Source of the DNA: Nocardia sp.
GTDB lineage: Bacteria; Actinomycetota; Actinomycetes; Mycobacteriales; Mycobacteriaceae
DNA length: 64,000 nt
Direction: 5' to 3'
Assembly (NCBI RefSeq): GCF_025465275.1
Contig: NZ_JAODNK010000007.1
Coordinates: forward strand, 1-64,000
Part shown: in pieces, positions 43,541-53,164 of the stretch
Layout: each line of letters starts with the position of its first letter
How positions within the stretch are numbered: position 1 is the stretch's first letter
The notes under the pieces: model-generated
Database searches by the model: none
Told to the model about the DNA's origin: nothing
Seen by the model: only the letters and a program-made list of their open reading frames with translations
Position numbers and translations under genes: made by a program

Positions 43541-43578
43541 GGGAAGGCCCCGAGTCGAATTCGACTCGGGGCCTTCCC
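43541..43578 (+). terminator. Terminator of ctaE-qcrCAB
   Basis: A perfect 38-bp palindrome: arms 43541-43559 and 43560-43578 (19 bp each, ending GAA/TTC at the centre), 15 bp after qcrB, followed by CGTTT. It can act on both strands, and a converging gene ends 5 bp further on. Confidence 0.93.
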
Positions 43579-43582
43579 CGTT

Positions 43583-44779
43583 TCAGTGGGTGACGGCATC
43601 GCGCGGATCCACCGGGGCCGGGACCGCTTTCATGGCGTCGAGGGCTTTCTCGAGCAATCCGTGCTGGCGGGTGGCGATGTCCTGGTCGGTGCCCAATCGC
43701 CCGGTGCGGCGCAGCAATTCGTGGACCCTCGCCACCTGGCGCAGGGTGAAGATCGCCGGATGATTCCGGGGCGGGTCGGCCTCGAGAGCGGTATAGGCGC
43801 TGACGATTCGGGCGGTGCCGCCCCAGATCAGGGTCGATACGGCCGGGCGCAGCACCGGGGCGGTGATCGGCCACAATCGTCGCGGCAGTATGCGTTCGGC
43901 GCGGAGACCGCCGCGGAGTAGGGCCCTGGTCAGGATCTCGGTATCCGCGTCGGGCGGAGCGAAGACAATGGTCGCGGCGCGGCTGAGGTCTGTCGCGCCC
44001 TCGATGCTGTGGGGCAGTAGATCATCGGGGACGCCCATGAGGAATCCGATCCAGAACCACAGCTGGCGGATGGACTCGCGTTCGTCATCGCTGACCGGCA
44101 TATCGAGCAGTTCGAACAGAGCCAGCGGCATCAGCAGGAAACCGTAGACGGTCAGCGCCATGCCGGTGGTGTGTATGGGTTCACCCCACTCGGTGCGCTG
44201 CCACCTCCCGCACTCGCGCAGGTGGCGGCGAACCATGGCGTGTACGAAGCGGATTCGGAGGGTGGCGTCGAAACCGGCGGCGCCCGGTGTGAGCGCCCCG
44301 GGTGCGGTGGCGGCCACCAGCCAGCGGGCGGTCTCCTCGTAGCGCCGCGCCGCCATGGTCTCCGAGCGCGAGTTCATCGCCTGCGGTTTGTTGAGATCGC
44401 CGAACGCGTAGCCGTTCATGAGCGCTCCGCTCATGCCGATGATCACCGCGGGAGCGAATCGCCACCACAGCTGCGCGCCACGGGTCACCTGGTCCGGGTC
44501 GAACCAGTCCGGTGGATTCAGCAGGGGCGTCAGGAGATCGCGCAGGGAGTCCGGGCAGCCGGGCAGGTTCGGGTCGCGAGTGCGCAGGGCGTCGCCCAGC
44601 AGCCGCCAGCCCGTGCCGCGGTTCATGATCGCGAAATCCGCTACCGCGGTATCGATCACGGTGTCGGTGCGGAACATGCCCTCGACCACGCGGTCGACGA
44701 CATGCGCGGGCAACCTCCCGTAGGCCGTCTCGATGCGCAGTGCGCGGCCCGCATCGTATGGAATCGTCGATGGTGTCAC
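43583..44779 (-). CDS. MpaB-like (DUF2236) oxygenase family protein
   Basis: 398 aa helical protein of the DUF2236/latex-clearing-type fold: 'DWFDPDQVTRGAQLWWRFAPAVIIGM', 'RFVHAMVRRHLREC', 'GEPIHTTGMALTVYGFLLMPL' and 'REFIRQLWF'-like segments. Family members are heme b oxygenases acting on hydrophobic substrates. Heme-ligand His candidates are in 'RFVHAMVRRHL' and 'PIHTTG'. Start GTG 44779 has GAGGGGACCAGG upstream. An AraC regulator is divergent and likely controls it. Confidence 0.82.
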   Translation of the reverse strand: MTPSTIPYDAGRALRIETAYGRLPAHVVDRVVEGMFRTDTVIDTAVADFAIMNRGTGWRLLGDALRTRDPNLPGCPDSLRDLLTPLLNPPDWFDPDQVTRGAQLWWRFAPAVIIGMSGALMNGYAFGDLNKPQAMNSRSETMAARRYEETARWLVAATAPGALTPGAAGFDATLRIRFVHAMVRRHLRECGRWQRTEWGEPIHTTGMALTVYGFLLMPLALFELLDMPVSDDERESIRQLWFWIGFLMGVPDDLLPHSIEGATDLSRAATIVFAPPDADTEILTRALLRGGLRAERILPRRLWPITAPVLRPAVSTLIWGGTARIVSAYTALEADPPRNHPAIFTLRQVARVHELLRRTGRLGTDQDIATRQHGLLEKALDAMKAVPAPVDPRDAVTH

Positions 44780-44877
44780 CCTGGTCCCCTCTTGTCGAAG
44801 TCCTCGATTCGACAGTAGGAAAGGCGGATTCGAGCGGACAGGTGACTTCCGGACCGGCATTTGTTAGGTTCCGCCAC

Positions 44878-45936
44878 ATGACGGACCCGGTCCGGTCAAG
44901 CCGATGGCAGATAGCCCGCCCCGCGGTGTCGACGCGCTTTCTACTCGATACCGCCTGCGCCCACGGTCTCTCCGAAACGGCCTGCCTGGACGGAACCGGG
45001 CTACGGGCAAGCGATCTCGACGATCCGCGGGCGGTGGTGCTGCCCGAACAGGAGATGCGCGTCATCCGCAATCTCCTCGCCGGCGGCGGTGATCCGCTCG
45101 AACTCGGGCTCGATGCCGGGCTGCGCTATTCGCTCACCAGCACCGGGATTCTCGGTTATGCGCTGCTGTCGAGCCCCACAGTGCGCGAGGCGATCTCGAT
45201 ACTGGCCCGCTTCGCCACCCTGACCTCCGCCTTCTTCGACGTGCTGTTCGTCGAGACCGCCGCGGGCATGCTGGTGGAGATCGGCAACGGCGATGTTCCC
45301 GCCGATACGCGCGCCTTCCTGCTCACCCGCGATCTGGTGGCGGGCTTCCGCATGGCCACCCTGCTGCTCACACCCGAAGCGCTGACGATGATCGCCGCGC
45401 TGGACCATCCCGTCCGGCTGGAGGTGCGCGACGAAATATCCACTCGCTACGGGGAATACGCCCGGGGCCTGGTCGCTCCGTTCGGTGTCACCCTGGACAT
45501 CCGATTCGGGGCGCACCGCAATGCCTTCACCATCCCGTCCGGAATACTCGACCGCCCGACCCCCGCACCCGCCCCGCAGACCGCCGCCCTCTGCATCGAA
45601 CAGTGCGAACAACTCCTGGATCAGCGCCGTCGCTTCACCGGCGCCGCGGCGCAGGTTCGCCACCTGCTCCTGCGCAACCCCGCCGCCATGCCGACCCTCG
45701 CCGCGGCCGCCCGCGAACTGGGCCTCTCCGAACGAACCCTGCACCGCCGACTGGCCGACTCCCACACCACCTTCCGCACCCTCGTCGGCCAGGTCCGCGA
45801 AGCCCTCGCCACCGAACTCCTCACCGAGGGCCTCACCGTCGAATCCGTAGCCCGCCACCTCGGCTACTCCGACACCGCCGCCTTCACCCACGCCTACCGC
45901 CGCTGGCGCGGCCACCCACCCAGCCACCGCCCCTGA
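44878..45936 (+). CDS. AraC family transcriptional regulator
   Basis: 352 aa. The N-terminal ligand domain is of the arabinose_bd/OruR type (about 15-200, 'LELGLDAGLRYSLTSTGILGYALLSSPTVREA'). The C-terminal double HTH (about 265-350) contains 'PTLAAAARELGLSERTLHRRL' and 'TVESVARHLGYSDTAAFTHAYRRWRGHPPS'. ATG 44878 is the best start. Divergent from the MpaB-like gene with a gap of about 100 bp; likely its activator. Confidence 0.92.
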   Translation: MTDPVRSSRWQIARPAVSTRFLLDTACAHGLSETACLDGTGLRASDLDDPRAVVLPEQEMRVIRNLLAGGGDPLELGLDAGLRYSLTSTGILGYALLSSPTVREAISILARFATLTSAFFDVLFVETAAGMLVEIGNGDVPADTRAFLLTRDLVAGFRMATLLLTPEALTMIAALDHPVRLEVRDEISTRYGEYARGLVAPFGVTLDIRFGAHRNAFTIPSGILDRPTPAPAPQTAALCIEQCEQLLDQRRRFTGAAAQVRHLLLRNPAAMPTLAAAARELGLSERTLHRRLADSHTTFRTLVGQVREALATELLTEGLTVESVARHLGYSDTAAFTHAYRRWRGHPPSHRP

Positions 45937-46132
45937 ACCCCAACGGCATTCCGCCGCCGCCGCGACATGGCACTCGACCGACGCTCGACACCGTGGGGTC
46001 GGCCGCGCATCCCGCCGCTGCCAGTGGTTGAGCACAGGCATGGGGCGCGCCGGTGGGCGGGTGCTTTCGAGTCGGCCGGCCGGCGATGCCTGATCGCCTA
46101 TGCCCGCGCACTCGACTGGGTGAATCTCGCGA

Positions 46133-48019
46133 TCATTCTTCGGCAGTCGCGAGCGCGGCGGCCTCGGCGCGTTCGAGCCAGGTGAGCCAGGCGCCGGCGC
46201 CGAGGCGGGGTTCGTGGTAGCCGTCGGTGGTGCGGACTATGCGGGTGCCGGGTTGTTCGAGCCAGCGGACCAGGAGGCCGACTTCCTCGGGGAGGGCGCC
46301 GTGCAGCGGGGGATAGGCGGGCTCGTCGGAGACGGCCGGCGTGGTGGTCGCTTCGGCGTCCGGCCCGGCCGACTGCGGGGTGCCGGGAGTTGGAGTGCGG
46401 GTGGGGGTTCGGGGTGGGGGATTCAGGCGGGGTGGGATGACCGTCTCGGCGCCGGCGGTCAGGTGGTCGACGGTGAGCATGGGGGAGACGCCGCGGGGGG
46501 CGTTGCCGGCGGAGGCGAGGCGGCCGTGGCGGATGACCGCGAAGTGCCAGCCGCCGGCGCCGTCGGGGTGGGCGGCCGTCAGTTCTGGGATGCGGGTGAG
46601 GGCGGAGAGGCGCTGGGTGCGGCGGAGGGCTCGAACCACCGTGGCGGTGCGGTCGCGGAGGCGGGCGGCGGCTTCGAAATGTTCTGCAGCGGAGTGGGTT
46701 TCGATCTTCGACTGGATCGCGTGCAGGATGTCGTCGCTGCGTCCGGAGAAGAGGGCGCGGACCGTCTGCGGGGCTTGCGCGTATTCCTCTATATATAGGG
46801 GTCTGTTTTCGGCGGTTGCGGGGCAGCCGCCGACGACGGCGGGCGGGCAATCGTGGTGGCCGGTGCGCGGGATGCGGGTGGTGCAGGTGCGCAGGCCGGA
46901 ATTCTCCGCGACGGTGATGCCGACCTCGACCGCATCGGCGCGGGAGGTGAACGGGCCCAGCGCGTCCCGGGTGGGGGTGCGGGAGACGGCGAAACGGGGG
47001 AAGGCTTCCTCGGTCAGCGTGAGCCACCAGGCGCGCTGCGGGAATTTGGACCGGCGGTTGTAGGGCGGGGTATGCGCGAGCAGCAGGCGCAGCTCGCGCA
47101 CACCCGCCTCCAGGCCGTGCGCGCACTCGACATGATCGACCCGCGTGGCCAACTGGACCATCTCGCGCATGCGCGGACGGGTGTCGGAACCGGTGAAGTA
47201 GTTACGGACACGGCGGCGAAGATTCACCGCGGTTCCTATATAGAGGACTTCATCCGACGGACCGCGGAAGAGATACACGCCGGGGGTGGCCGGAAGATCC
47301 GTGGCGAGTGTCCGTTTGGAGCGTTGGCGGCGAGTCACCTCCGGCAGATAGTCGAGCAGCTCGGTGAGACTGTGCACGCCCTGATTGCCGACCCGGGCGA
47401 TGAGCGCGTGCAGCACGTCCACCGTGGCGCGGGCATCGTCCAGGGCGCGGTGGGTCGGCCGGGTCTGTGCCCCGAGCAGTTCCGCGAGCAGCGACAGCCG
47501 GACCGACGGCGCTTCATCACGTCCGAGCACGCGCCGGGCCAGCTGCACCGTGCACAGCACTTGGAAGGCAGGCCAGGGGATTTCGTGACGGGCCGCCGCC
47601 GCGCGCAGGAACCCGGTATCGAAGCGGGCATTGTGCGCGACCAGCACAGTCCCGCGCGCGAACTCCAGGAATCCGGGCAGCACCGATTCGATGCGCGGCG
47701 CATCCACCACCATCGCGGTGGTGATCCCGGTGATCTGCACGATCTGCGGCGGAATCGCGTAGCCCGGGTTCACGAGCGTGGCGAACTCGCCCAGTACCTC
47801 GCCACCGCGAATCTTCACCGCCCCGATCTCGGTGATCGCGTCGCCCTCGGGGCTGGTTCCGGTCGTTTCCAGATCCACCACCACGAACGTCGTGTCATAG
47901 AGCGGTGTTTCGAGCTCATCGAAGGCCAGCTGTCCGGACACGATCCGCAGCGTAGGGCGTGGGTCCGACAGATTGAGCCGCTCCGGGGCGGCGAAGCGGA
48001 TCGGCGGCGTGTCGCGCAC
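46133..48019 (-). CDS. DEDDh exonuclease fused to UvrC-like GIY-YIG domain (Rv2191 type)
   Basis: 628 aa. A DnaQ-like 3'-5' exonuclease domain (about 25-190) has '[10 protein letters not shown]', '[12 protein letters not shown]' and '[14 protein letters not shown]'. A GIY-YIG domain (about 215-300, '[31 protein letters not shown]') and UvrC-like UVR segment follow ('[27 protein letters not shown]'). The fusion suggests a repair nuclease acting outside UvrABC. The frame runs to 48145, but its first 40 residues come from lower-GC, non-coding-looking sequence, so GTG 48019 is preferred with doubt. Confidence 0.85.
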   Translation of the reverse strand: MRDTPPIRFAAPERLNLSDPRPTLRIVSGQLAFDELETPLYDTTFVVVDLETTGTSPEGDAITEIGAVKIRGGEVLGEFATLVNPGYAIPPQIVQITGITTAMVVDAPRIESVLPGFLEFARGTVLVAHNARFDTGFLRAAAARHEIPWPAFQVLCTVQLARRVLGRDEAPSVRLSLLAELLGAQTRPTHRALDDARATVDVLHALIARVGNQGVHSLTELLDYLPEVTRRQRSKRTLATDLPATPGVYLFRGPSDEVLYIGTAVNLRRRVRNYFTGSDTRPRMREMVQLATRVDHVECAHGLEAGVRELRLLLAHTPPYNRRSKFPQRAWWLTLTEEAFPRFAVSRTPTRDALGPFTSRADAVEVGITVAENSGLRTCTTRIPRTGHHDCPPAVVGGCPATAENRPLYIEEYAQAPQTVRALFSGRSDDILHAIQSKIETHSAAEHFEAAARLRDRTATVVRALRRTQRLSALTRIPELTAAHPDGAGGWHFAVIRHGRLASAGNAPRGVSPMLTVDHLTAGAETVIPPRLNPPPRTPTRTPTPGTPQSAGPDAEATTTPAVSDEPAYPPLHGALPEEVGLLVRWLEQPGTRIVRTTDGYHEPRLGAGAWLTWLERAEAAALATAEE

Positions 48020-48363
48020 CGGGCAGCGCCGCGGTTCGAGGAAGAATGTCTCGATATCTGATCGAGATACCCGAGATGAAATCCCCGAATTGCACGAATA
48101 TGCAGAAATGTGGTCAGGGTCACATTGATTCATAAACCGAATCAATTCGGACGACGGTCAAGATCATCTCGGGTCGGCACCTCGGGCATGCTGCCGCAGT
48201 AAGGGTCACCTTGCGGCCGAATGCAAGTCCGCCGGTCAGGGCCTGGTCGAGTGAGGCACTTCTGACCTGGTGTTATATCGAATCGCCCCTGCAAGAGGGG
48301 GCTGTTTTCGATCTCTCCCTACCGGTGGGTAGCGGTTGGGACGCTCCCGACAAAAACAGCGCT

Positions 48364-48379
48364 GTTATCGTTTCGTGAT
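48364..48379 (+). promoter_or_regulatory. MtrA-like direct repeat 1
   Basis: GTTAT-N6-GTGAT, two half sites 11 bp apart, 172 bp before the first NlpC/P60 ATG. Related pairs occur at 48462-48477 and 49229-49244. Confidence 0.4.
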
Positions 48380-48461
48380 TGCTGTGACATTTGTCGCAGC
48401 GAAATAGTGACGCGTAACAATTTCGAGCCACCTGCCGTTGGGCCGGACTTTACAAAGCACC

Positions 48462-48477
48462 GTTATCGGCTCGTAAT
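48462..48477 (+). promoter_or_regulatory. MtrA-like direct repeat 2
   Basis: GTTAT-N6-GTAAT, 74 bp before the first NlpC/P60 ATG. It is followed by CTTCCTGAGACC, which is also seen in similar form after the third box. Confidence 0.45.
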
Positions 48478-48550
48478 CTTCCTGAGACCTCGCGGAGTCC
48501 GACCCACCAAACCGGTGCGGCGTCGCGGGGCAGATTGGAAGTACCTCACC

Positions 48551-49141
48551 ATGGCGACCAAGACCGTCAAGCGGGCCCTCACGGCCGGTGCCGTCGGCGC
48601 TGCCACGCTGAGTGCGCTGCTGCTGCCCGCCACTCCCGCCTCGGCCCAGCCGGTATCCATCCCCGGCATCGGCAACTTCGACGTGCCGGACCAGATCCAG
48701 CTCCCCGCCGGCATTCCCGGCCTTCCGGAGTCCATCCCGGTGCAGCTGCCGCCCATGCCCGGCATCGTGCTCCCGGGTGTGCCCGCCGCCCCGCAGGCCA
48801 GCCCGCGTCAGCAGGTCGTGGACGCCGCCATGAGCCGCCTCGGCGATCCGTACGTGTACGGCGCCGCCGGCCCGAACGCCTTCGACTGCTCCGGTCTGGT
48901 GCAGTGGTCGTACGCGCAGGCCGGAATCGACGTGCCGCGCACCAGCTACGAGCAGCTCAATACCGGCGCCCCGATCTCGGAGGGCGACCTCGAGCCCGGC
49001 GATGTGGTGTCGTTCTACGGCGGCAGCCACTCCGGCATCTACGTCGGCGACGGCAATGTCGTGCACGCCTCCACCGCCGGCCAGCCGGTCAAGGTCGCGC
49101 CGATCTCCTCGATGCCGTTCGCGGGCGCCCGACGAATCTGA
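48551..49141 (+). CDS. NlpC/P60 peptidoglycan endopeptidase (short type)
   Basis: 196 aa. A signal peptide (about 1-32, cleavage at ASA-QP), a Pro-rich linker (33-80) and an NlpC/P60 domain (about 83-196). The catalytic Cys is in 'FDCSGLVQWSYAQAG' and His in 'GSHSGIYVGDG', with 'VVHAST' as the third element. It would cleave D-Glu-mDAP bonds. There is no coiled coil, unlike the gene downstream. ATG 48551. The second NlpC/P60 gene follows 158 bp later with its own promoter-like repeat. Confidence 0.92.
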   Translation: MATKTVKRALTAGAVGAATLSALLLPATPASAQPVSIPGIGNFDVPDQIQLPAGIPGLPESIPVQLPPMPGIVLPGVPAAPQASPRQQVVDAAMSRLGDPYVYGAAGPNAFDCSGLVQWSYAQAGIDVPRTSYEQLNTGAPISEGDLEPGDVVSFYGGSHSGIYVGDGNVVHASTAGQPVKVAPISSMPFAGARRI

Positions 49142-49228
49142 AACGGATCTGAGCGATACAACCGCAGGTCACCGACCTGCGCGCGAGACGGCGACCGTAA
49201 TGAATTCGTGGCCTGCTGGACACGAGCG

Positions 49229-49244
49229 GTCGCCGTTTCGTAAC
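49229..49244 (+). promoter_or_regulatory. MtrA-like direct repeat 3
   Basis: GTCGC-N6-GTAAC, 55 bp before the second NlpC/P60 start. The left half site is weak and is also part of a 10-bp inverted repeat (49188-49197 with 49227-49236). Confidence 0.4.
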
Positions 49245-49298
49245 CTTATCGAGACCTTCCTTTCCAGCTCGGGGTAAGAGAACGGGAAACGGCCGACG

Positions 49299-50378
49299 GT
49301 GGCAGCGCAGCAGCGGAATCAGAGCACGACGATTCTCAGAACAAAGCAACTGGTGGGTGCAACTCTCACAGCGGGCGCACTCCTGGTCTGTACCTGCGGC
49401 ATCGGACCCGCGACGGCCGATCCGGTCGCTGCACCGGCGACAGCCGGGGAAGCAGTGCAGCGACTGATCGACCTGTCGCGGCAATCCGAACAGCTCAATC
49501 AGCAGGCGCTCAACGCGCAGTCCGATCTCGACGCCAAGATCGCGGCCGCCGGTGACGCCGATGCCAAGGCTGATGTCGCCGCCGGCGCACTGAACGCCGC
49601 GCGTATCGAGATCCAGGGCTATCAGCCGGTGATCGACCGCGCCGCCAGTTCGGCTCTGCTCGGCAGCCGCACCAACCGGCTGACCGCAATGCTGGTCAGC
49701 AGCTCGCCTCAGCAACTCCTGGACCAGATGTCCATCGTGGATCTGGTCGGCGCGCGCACGAATGATCAACTGGGCCAATTCCAGAAGGTCAGTGACGCGG
49801 CCAAGGTCGCCGAAACCGCCGCCCGCAGCGCCGCCGACATCGCGCAGGCCGCCAGCGCGCAGGCCGATGCGGTGCGCAATGATCTCGAGGCCAAACGGTC
49901 CTCGCTGCAGGGTTCCATGGCAGGCGTCATCGCCGCCTGGGGTCAGCTCTCGGCCAGTGATCGTTCGGCGCTCGCCGGATCCGCGTTCCCGCCCGGATTC
50001 GATCGGGATACCTTGCTGCACGGGCTCGTTCCCGGCAGCGGCACCAGTGCGCTCGCCGCCGGGCTCACCCGAATCGGCTTTCCTTATGTATGGGGCGCCA
50101 CCGGTCCTGAGCAGTTCGACTGCTCGGGACTCGTGCAGTGGGCGTTCCATCAGGTCGGCAAGGACGTCCCGCGCACCAGCCAGCAGCAGTCCACGTACGG
50201 CACGCCCGTCGATGAGAAGGACCTGCAGCCGGGAGACGTCGTCTTCTTCTACTCTGATATCTCGCATGTCGGCATCTACGCGGGCAACGGCCTGATGCTG
50301 CACGCCTCCACATTCGGTGTCCCGGTAGCGGTGGCGCCGATGGGATCCTCGCCATTCCATTCCGCGCGCCGGTTCTGA
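49299..50378 (+). CDS. NlpC/P60 endopeptidase with N-terminal coiled coil (RipC-like, Rv2190c type)
   Basis: 359 aa. Signal peptide about 1-41 (cleavage near ATA-DP), a long helical coiled coil (about 48-210, 'QRLIDLSRQSEQLNQQALNAQSDLDAK') and a C-terminal NlpC/P60 domain (about 250-359). The catalytic Cys is in 'FDCSGLVQWAFHQVG' and His in 'ISHVGIYAGNG'. The coiled coil probably docks to FtsEX as in RipC. Start GTG 49299. Next gene 19 bp downstream. Confidence 0.92.
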   Translation: MAAQQRNQSTTILRTKQLVGATLTAGALLVCTCGIGPATADPVAAPATAGEAVQRLIDLSRQSEQLNQQALNAQSDLDAKIAAAGDADAKADVAAGALNAARIEIQGYQPVIDRAASSALLGSRTNRLTAMLVSSSPQQLLDQMSIVDLVGARTNDQLGQFQKVSDAAKVAETAARSAADIAQAASAQADAVRNDLEAKRSSLQGSMAGVIAAWGQLSASDRSALAGSAFPPGFDRDTLLHGLVPGSGTSALAAGLTRIGFPYVWGATGPEQFDCSGLVQWAFHQVGKDVPRTSQQQSTYGTPVDEKDLQPGDVVFFYSDISHVGIYAGNGLMLHASTFGVPVAVAPMGSSPFHSARRF

Positions 50379-50397
50379 CACACACCCTGAGGTGGTT

Positions 50398-51402
50398 ATG
50401 AGCGCACTGCGACAGGTTCGCGGATGGCTGTCGGCCAAGCGCCGCTTCCAGTTCTGCCTCACCCTGGTCATGGTGACCGGGCTGACCGCCGCCTGTGGCG
50501 CCCTGCTCATGCTGCCGAATTCGGTACTGCCCAAGCTGCGCGCGGTGGTGCCGGGAGCCGATGCCCTGGTGGCGTCGGACCCGCAGGTGCCGGGGGTGAA
50601 GCGGATCATGGACTCCTACGGCGACGTGGTCGCCGAACCGGTGACAACCGGATCCGGCAAGGTCGGGGTGGTGCTCGGTCATCCGGCGCACAGCACCGAT
50701 ATGGCTGTGCTCTCGGGCGAGCTCGCCGCGGCGACGGTCGCGGTCAGTGCGTTCTGGGGTTCGGACTGGTCACAGGCCCCCGTGGTCGTAGTCGCCTCCA
50801 GCCCAGCCGAATTCGCGGCTCTCACCCATGCCACCGGTGATGTTCCGGCCTCCGTTGCCGCCTCCACGGTTTCCGATGTCTTCCGTCCCGGTACCGCACC
50901 TACCGGTCAGCGCGTGGTTTTCGGCCCCGAAGCCGCCGCCCGCCTCGGGGCAGACGGTCTGCGCTCGGTGCTGCGGCACGAACTCACGCATGTGGCCACC
51001 CGCGCGGTGACGGTCGACGGCTCCCCGCTGTGGATGCTCGAAGGTTTCGCCGAATACTCCGCGCACCGCGGGATGCACACGCCCGTCGCCGAGATCGCGC
51101 CCACGCTCACCGCGCGCGCCCGCTCCGGCAATATCCCCGCGGACCTGCCCTCCGATGCCAGCTTCGCGCCCGCCAATGGTGATGCCGCTGTCGCTTACGA
51201 ACAGGCTTGGTCCGCCTGCGCTTTCATCGCCGATCACTACGGTGAACCCCAATTGATCTCGCTCTACCGGCAATTGGCGAGTGGACCGAAGGACCCGGCC
51301 GCCGTGGACGCGATCTTCCGGGGCACTCTCGCCACCGCCTACCCGGACTTCCTCGCGCGCTGGCACTCCTGGATCTCCACGCGCGCCACCGAAGGCGCCT
51401 GA
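50398..51402 (+). CDS. Membrane-anchored gluzincin metallopeptidase-like protein
   Basis: 334 aa. An N-terminal membrane helix (about 20-40, 'FCLTLVMVTGLTAACGALLML') is followed by an extracytoplasmic domain. The zinc motif is HELTH (near 196-200) and the third ligand Glu is in 'MLEGFAEYSAH', the peptidase MA-like layout. Probably a secreted peptidase or a maturation factor for wall proteins. ATG 50398 has GAGGTGG upstream. It lies between ripC-like and pimB-like genes, so an envelope role is likely. Confidence 0.87.
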   Translation: MSALRQVRGWLSAKRRFQFCLTLVMVTGLTAACGALLMLPNSVLPKLRAVVPGADALVASDPQVPGVKRIMDSYGDVVAEPVTTGSGKVGVVLGHPAHSTDMAVLSGELAAATVAVSAFWGSDWSQAPVVVVASSPAEFAALTHATGDVPASVAASTVSDVFRPGTAPTGQRVVFGPEAAARLGADGLRSVLRHELTHVATRAVTVDGSPLWMLEGFAEYSAHRGMHTPVAEIAPTLTARARSGNIPADLPSDASFAPANGDAAVAYEQAWSACAFIADHYGEPQLISLYRQLASGPKDPAAVDAIFRGTLATAYPDFLARWHSWISTRATEGA

Positions 51403-51478
51403 AACACGCGCGGACGCCACGGGGTGCGAGGTTTCGGGCTGGGGGGAGCGCCGCACACCGGTGCAGTAGGTTGAGGGC

Positions 51479-52642
51479 ATGGGGCGAACGCTGCTGGTTA
51501 CCAATGATTTCCCGCCACGACCGGGAGGTATCCAGTCCTACGTGCATTCGCTGGCCATGCAGCTGCCCCCCGATGAACTGGTCGTCTACGCCCCGCGCTG
51601 GAAGGGCGACAGTCACTGGAAGTTCGATGCGGAACAGCCTTTTCAGGTGGTGCGTCATCCCACCACTCTGATGCTGCCCACCCCGCTGGTGGCCCGCCGC
51701 GCGTCCAAGCTCATGCGCGATGAACAGTGCGATCGGGTGTGGTTCGGGGCGGCGGCGCCGCTGGCGCTCATGTCACCGGTGCTCCGCCGGGCGGGCGCCG
51801 AGCGCATTGTGGCTTCCACGCACGGGCACGAGGTCGGCTGGTCCATGCTGCCCGGTGCGCGGCAGGCGCTACGGGCCATCGGTGAGAACACCGATGTCAT
51901 CACCTATGTCAGCAAGTACACGCGCCGCCGGTTCTCCGCGGCGTTCGGGCCGCGGGCCGCGCTCGAATATCTGCCGCCCGCGGTCGACTCCGAGGTGTTC
52001 AAGCCCGATCCGGCAGCCCGCGCGCAATTGCGCGCCCGCTACGGCCTGGGAGAGCGCCCCACCATTCTGTGCCTGTCGCGGCTGGTTCCCCGCAAGGGGC
52101 AGGACGCACTCATCGTGGCCATGAAGAACATTCGCGACCGGGTCGACGGTGCGGTGCTGGTCATCGCGGGTGGCGGCCCGTATGAGGAGAAGCTGCACGC
52201 CCTGGCCGAAGGCCTGGGGGTCTCGGACGATGTGGTGTTCACCGGCCGCGTCCCGGCCGCGGAACTGGCCGCGCACCACACCATTGCCGATGTCTTCGCC
52301 ATGCCGTGCCGCACCCGCGGGCTCGGTCTGGATGTGGAGGGCCTCGGCATTGTGTTCCTGGAGGCCTCGGCCACCGGCGTTCCGGTGGTGGCGGGCAATT
52401 CGGGCGGTGCGCCGGAGACCGTGCGCGAGGGCGAGACCGGCCGCGTGGTCGACGGCCGCTCCACCGACTCCATTGCCGACGCCATTGTCGAGATCCTCTC
52501 CGATCCCGATGCCGCCGCCCGGATGGGCGCGGCCGGCCGCGCCTGGGTGCAGCAGCAGTGGCGCTGGGATCGAATGGGCGCGCGCCTGCGCGAATTGCTG
52601 GATCCACCAGTGCATTCGAGGCCCGCCGCCGGTCTGAACTGA
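51479..52642 (+). CDS. pimB: PimB-type phosphatidyl-myo-inositol alpha-mannosyltransferase (Rv2188c type)
   Basis: 387 aa GT4 glycosyltransferase. N-terminal 'NDFPPRPGGIQSYVHSLA', the GT-B hinge 'PTILCLSRLVPRKGQDALI', and the donor-binding 'EGLGIVFLEASATGVPVV' with the E-x7-E pattern (about 285-300). It adds the second mannose from GDP-Man to PIM1 at the inner membrane. Position matches Rv2188c. The fadD15 gene found nearby in M. tuberculosis is absent here. Confidence 0.92.
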   Translation: MGRTLLVTNDFPPRPGGIQSYVHSLAMQLPPDELVVYAPRWKGDSHWKFDAEQPFQVVRHPTTLMLPTPLVARRASKLMRDEQCDRVWFGAAAPLALMSPVLRRAGAERIVASTHGHEVGWSMLPGARQALRAIGENTDVITYVSKYTRRRFSAAFGPRAALEYLPPAVDSEVFKPDPAARAQLRARYGLGERPTILCLSRLVPRKGQDALIVAMKNIRDRVDGAVLVIAGGGPYEEKLHALAEGLGVSDDVVFTGRVPAAELAAHHTIADVFAMPCRTRGLGLDVEGLGIVFLEASATGVPVVAGNSGGAPETVREGETGRVVDGRSTDSIADAIVEILSDPDAAARMGAAGRAWVQQQWRWDRMGARLRELLDPPVHSRPAAGLN

Positions 52643-52717
52643 GTTACCGCAATGCCGAGGCGTCCGGTACTCCCCGCCGAAAGCGAACGTGCGCATCCTC
52701 TGGGTTAGGCTCAGCGC

Positions 52718-53107
52718 GTGAGCAGTATCCAGGTTGCCGACCAGACCTTTGTCGCCGCGCCCGGCGTGGCCGTGGGCGAGGTGCTGGCAGATCGTGCCCG
52801 CTGGCGCCGCTGGTGGCCGGATCTGCAATTGCAGGTGCGGGAAGACCGGGGCGACAAGGGGATTCGCTGGACGGTCAGCGGCGCGGCGACCGGCACCATG
52901 GAGGTCTGGCTGGAGCCCATGCTGGACGGCGTGATCCTGCACTACTTCATGCACGCCGAACCCCGCCGCATCGAAGGCCTGTCCGCGCGTGATCTGCTGG
53001 CCGTCAATCGCACCCACCGGGTCGCCGGAAAGAAGATGGCCTTCGAGGTCAAGGCCCGTTTGGAAGCCGGTCGCAAGGCCGGGGTCGCGCCTGCCGCCGC
53101 GCAGTAG
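52718..53107 (+). CDS. SRPBCC family protein (Rv2186c type)
   Basis: 129 aa START-like fold: 'FVAAPGVAVGEVLADRARWRRWWPDLQLQV', central beta-strands and a C-terminal helix ending in AAQ. Start GTG 52718. It forms a pair with the next SRPBCC gene (58 bp gap). Position and size match Rv2186c. Ligand unknown. Confidence 0.87.
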   Translation: MSSIQVADQTFVAAPGVAVGEVLADRARWRRWWPDLQLQVREDRGDKGIRWTVSGAATGTMEVWLEPMLDGVILHYFMHAEPRRIEGLSARDLLAVNRTHRVAGKKMAFEVKARLEAGRKAGVAPAAAQ

Positions 53108-53164
53108 CCATCGTTCGCTCCGCAGTAGACGTATTCAGCCCTTCGAAAGGAAGCGTTGTCACCC

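Larger units (their letters stand above)
48020..48550. other. Long leader region of the first NlpC/P60 gene
   Basis: About 530 bases between divergent genes, GC-poorer at 48040-48160 and 48340-48480. It holds MtrA-like direct repeats (48364-48379, 48407-48418, 48462-48477) and a short hairpin CCCCT/AGGGG near 48287-48300. I looked for a ydaO-type c-di-AMP riboswitch, known before such hydrolase genes, and did not recognise one. Confidence 0.4.

Noticed and set aside
21299..43578. Shared AAGGCCCCGAGTCGA sequence in the terminators at 21299 and 43541 as a mobile repeat
   Set aside because: Both are simple GC-rich terminators at gene ends; the likeness is expected for strong actinobacterial terminators and shows no flanking duplication.
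42327..43874. 515-codon frame antisense to qcrB and the following terminator
   Set aside because: It crosses the qcrB terminator and an unrelated gene; low-complexity shadow.
48020..48145. N-terminal extension of the exonuclease-GIY-YIG protein
   Set aside because: The in-frame stretch is GC-poor and its codon use differs from the gene body, so it was left out of the CDS.
48187..48550. ydaO-type c-di-AMP riboswitch before the first NlpC/P60 gene
   Set aside because: Such switches are known before actinobacterial wall hydrolase genes and the leader is long, but I could not recognise the conserved core; a covariance-model search would decide.
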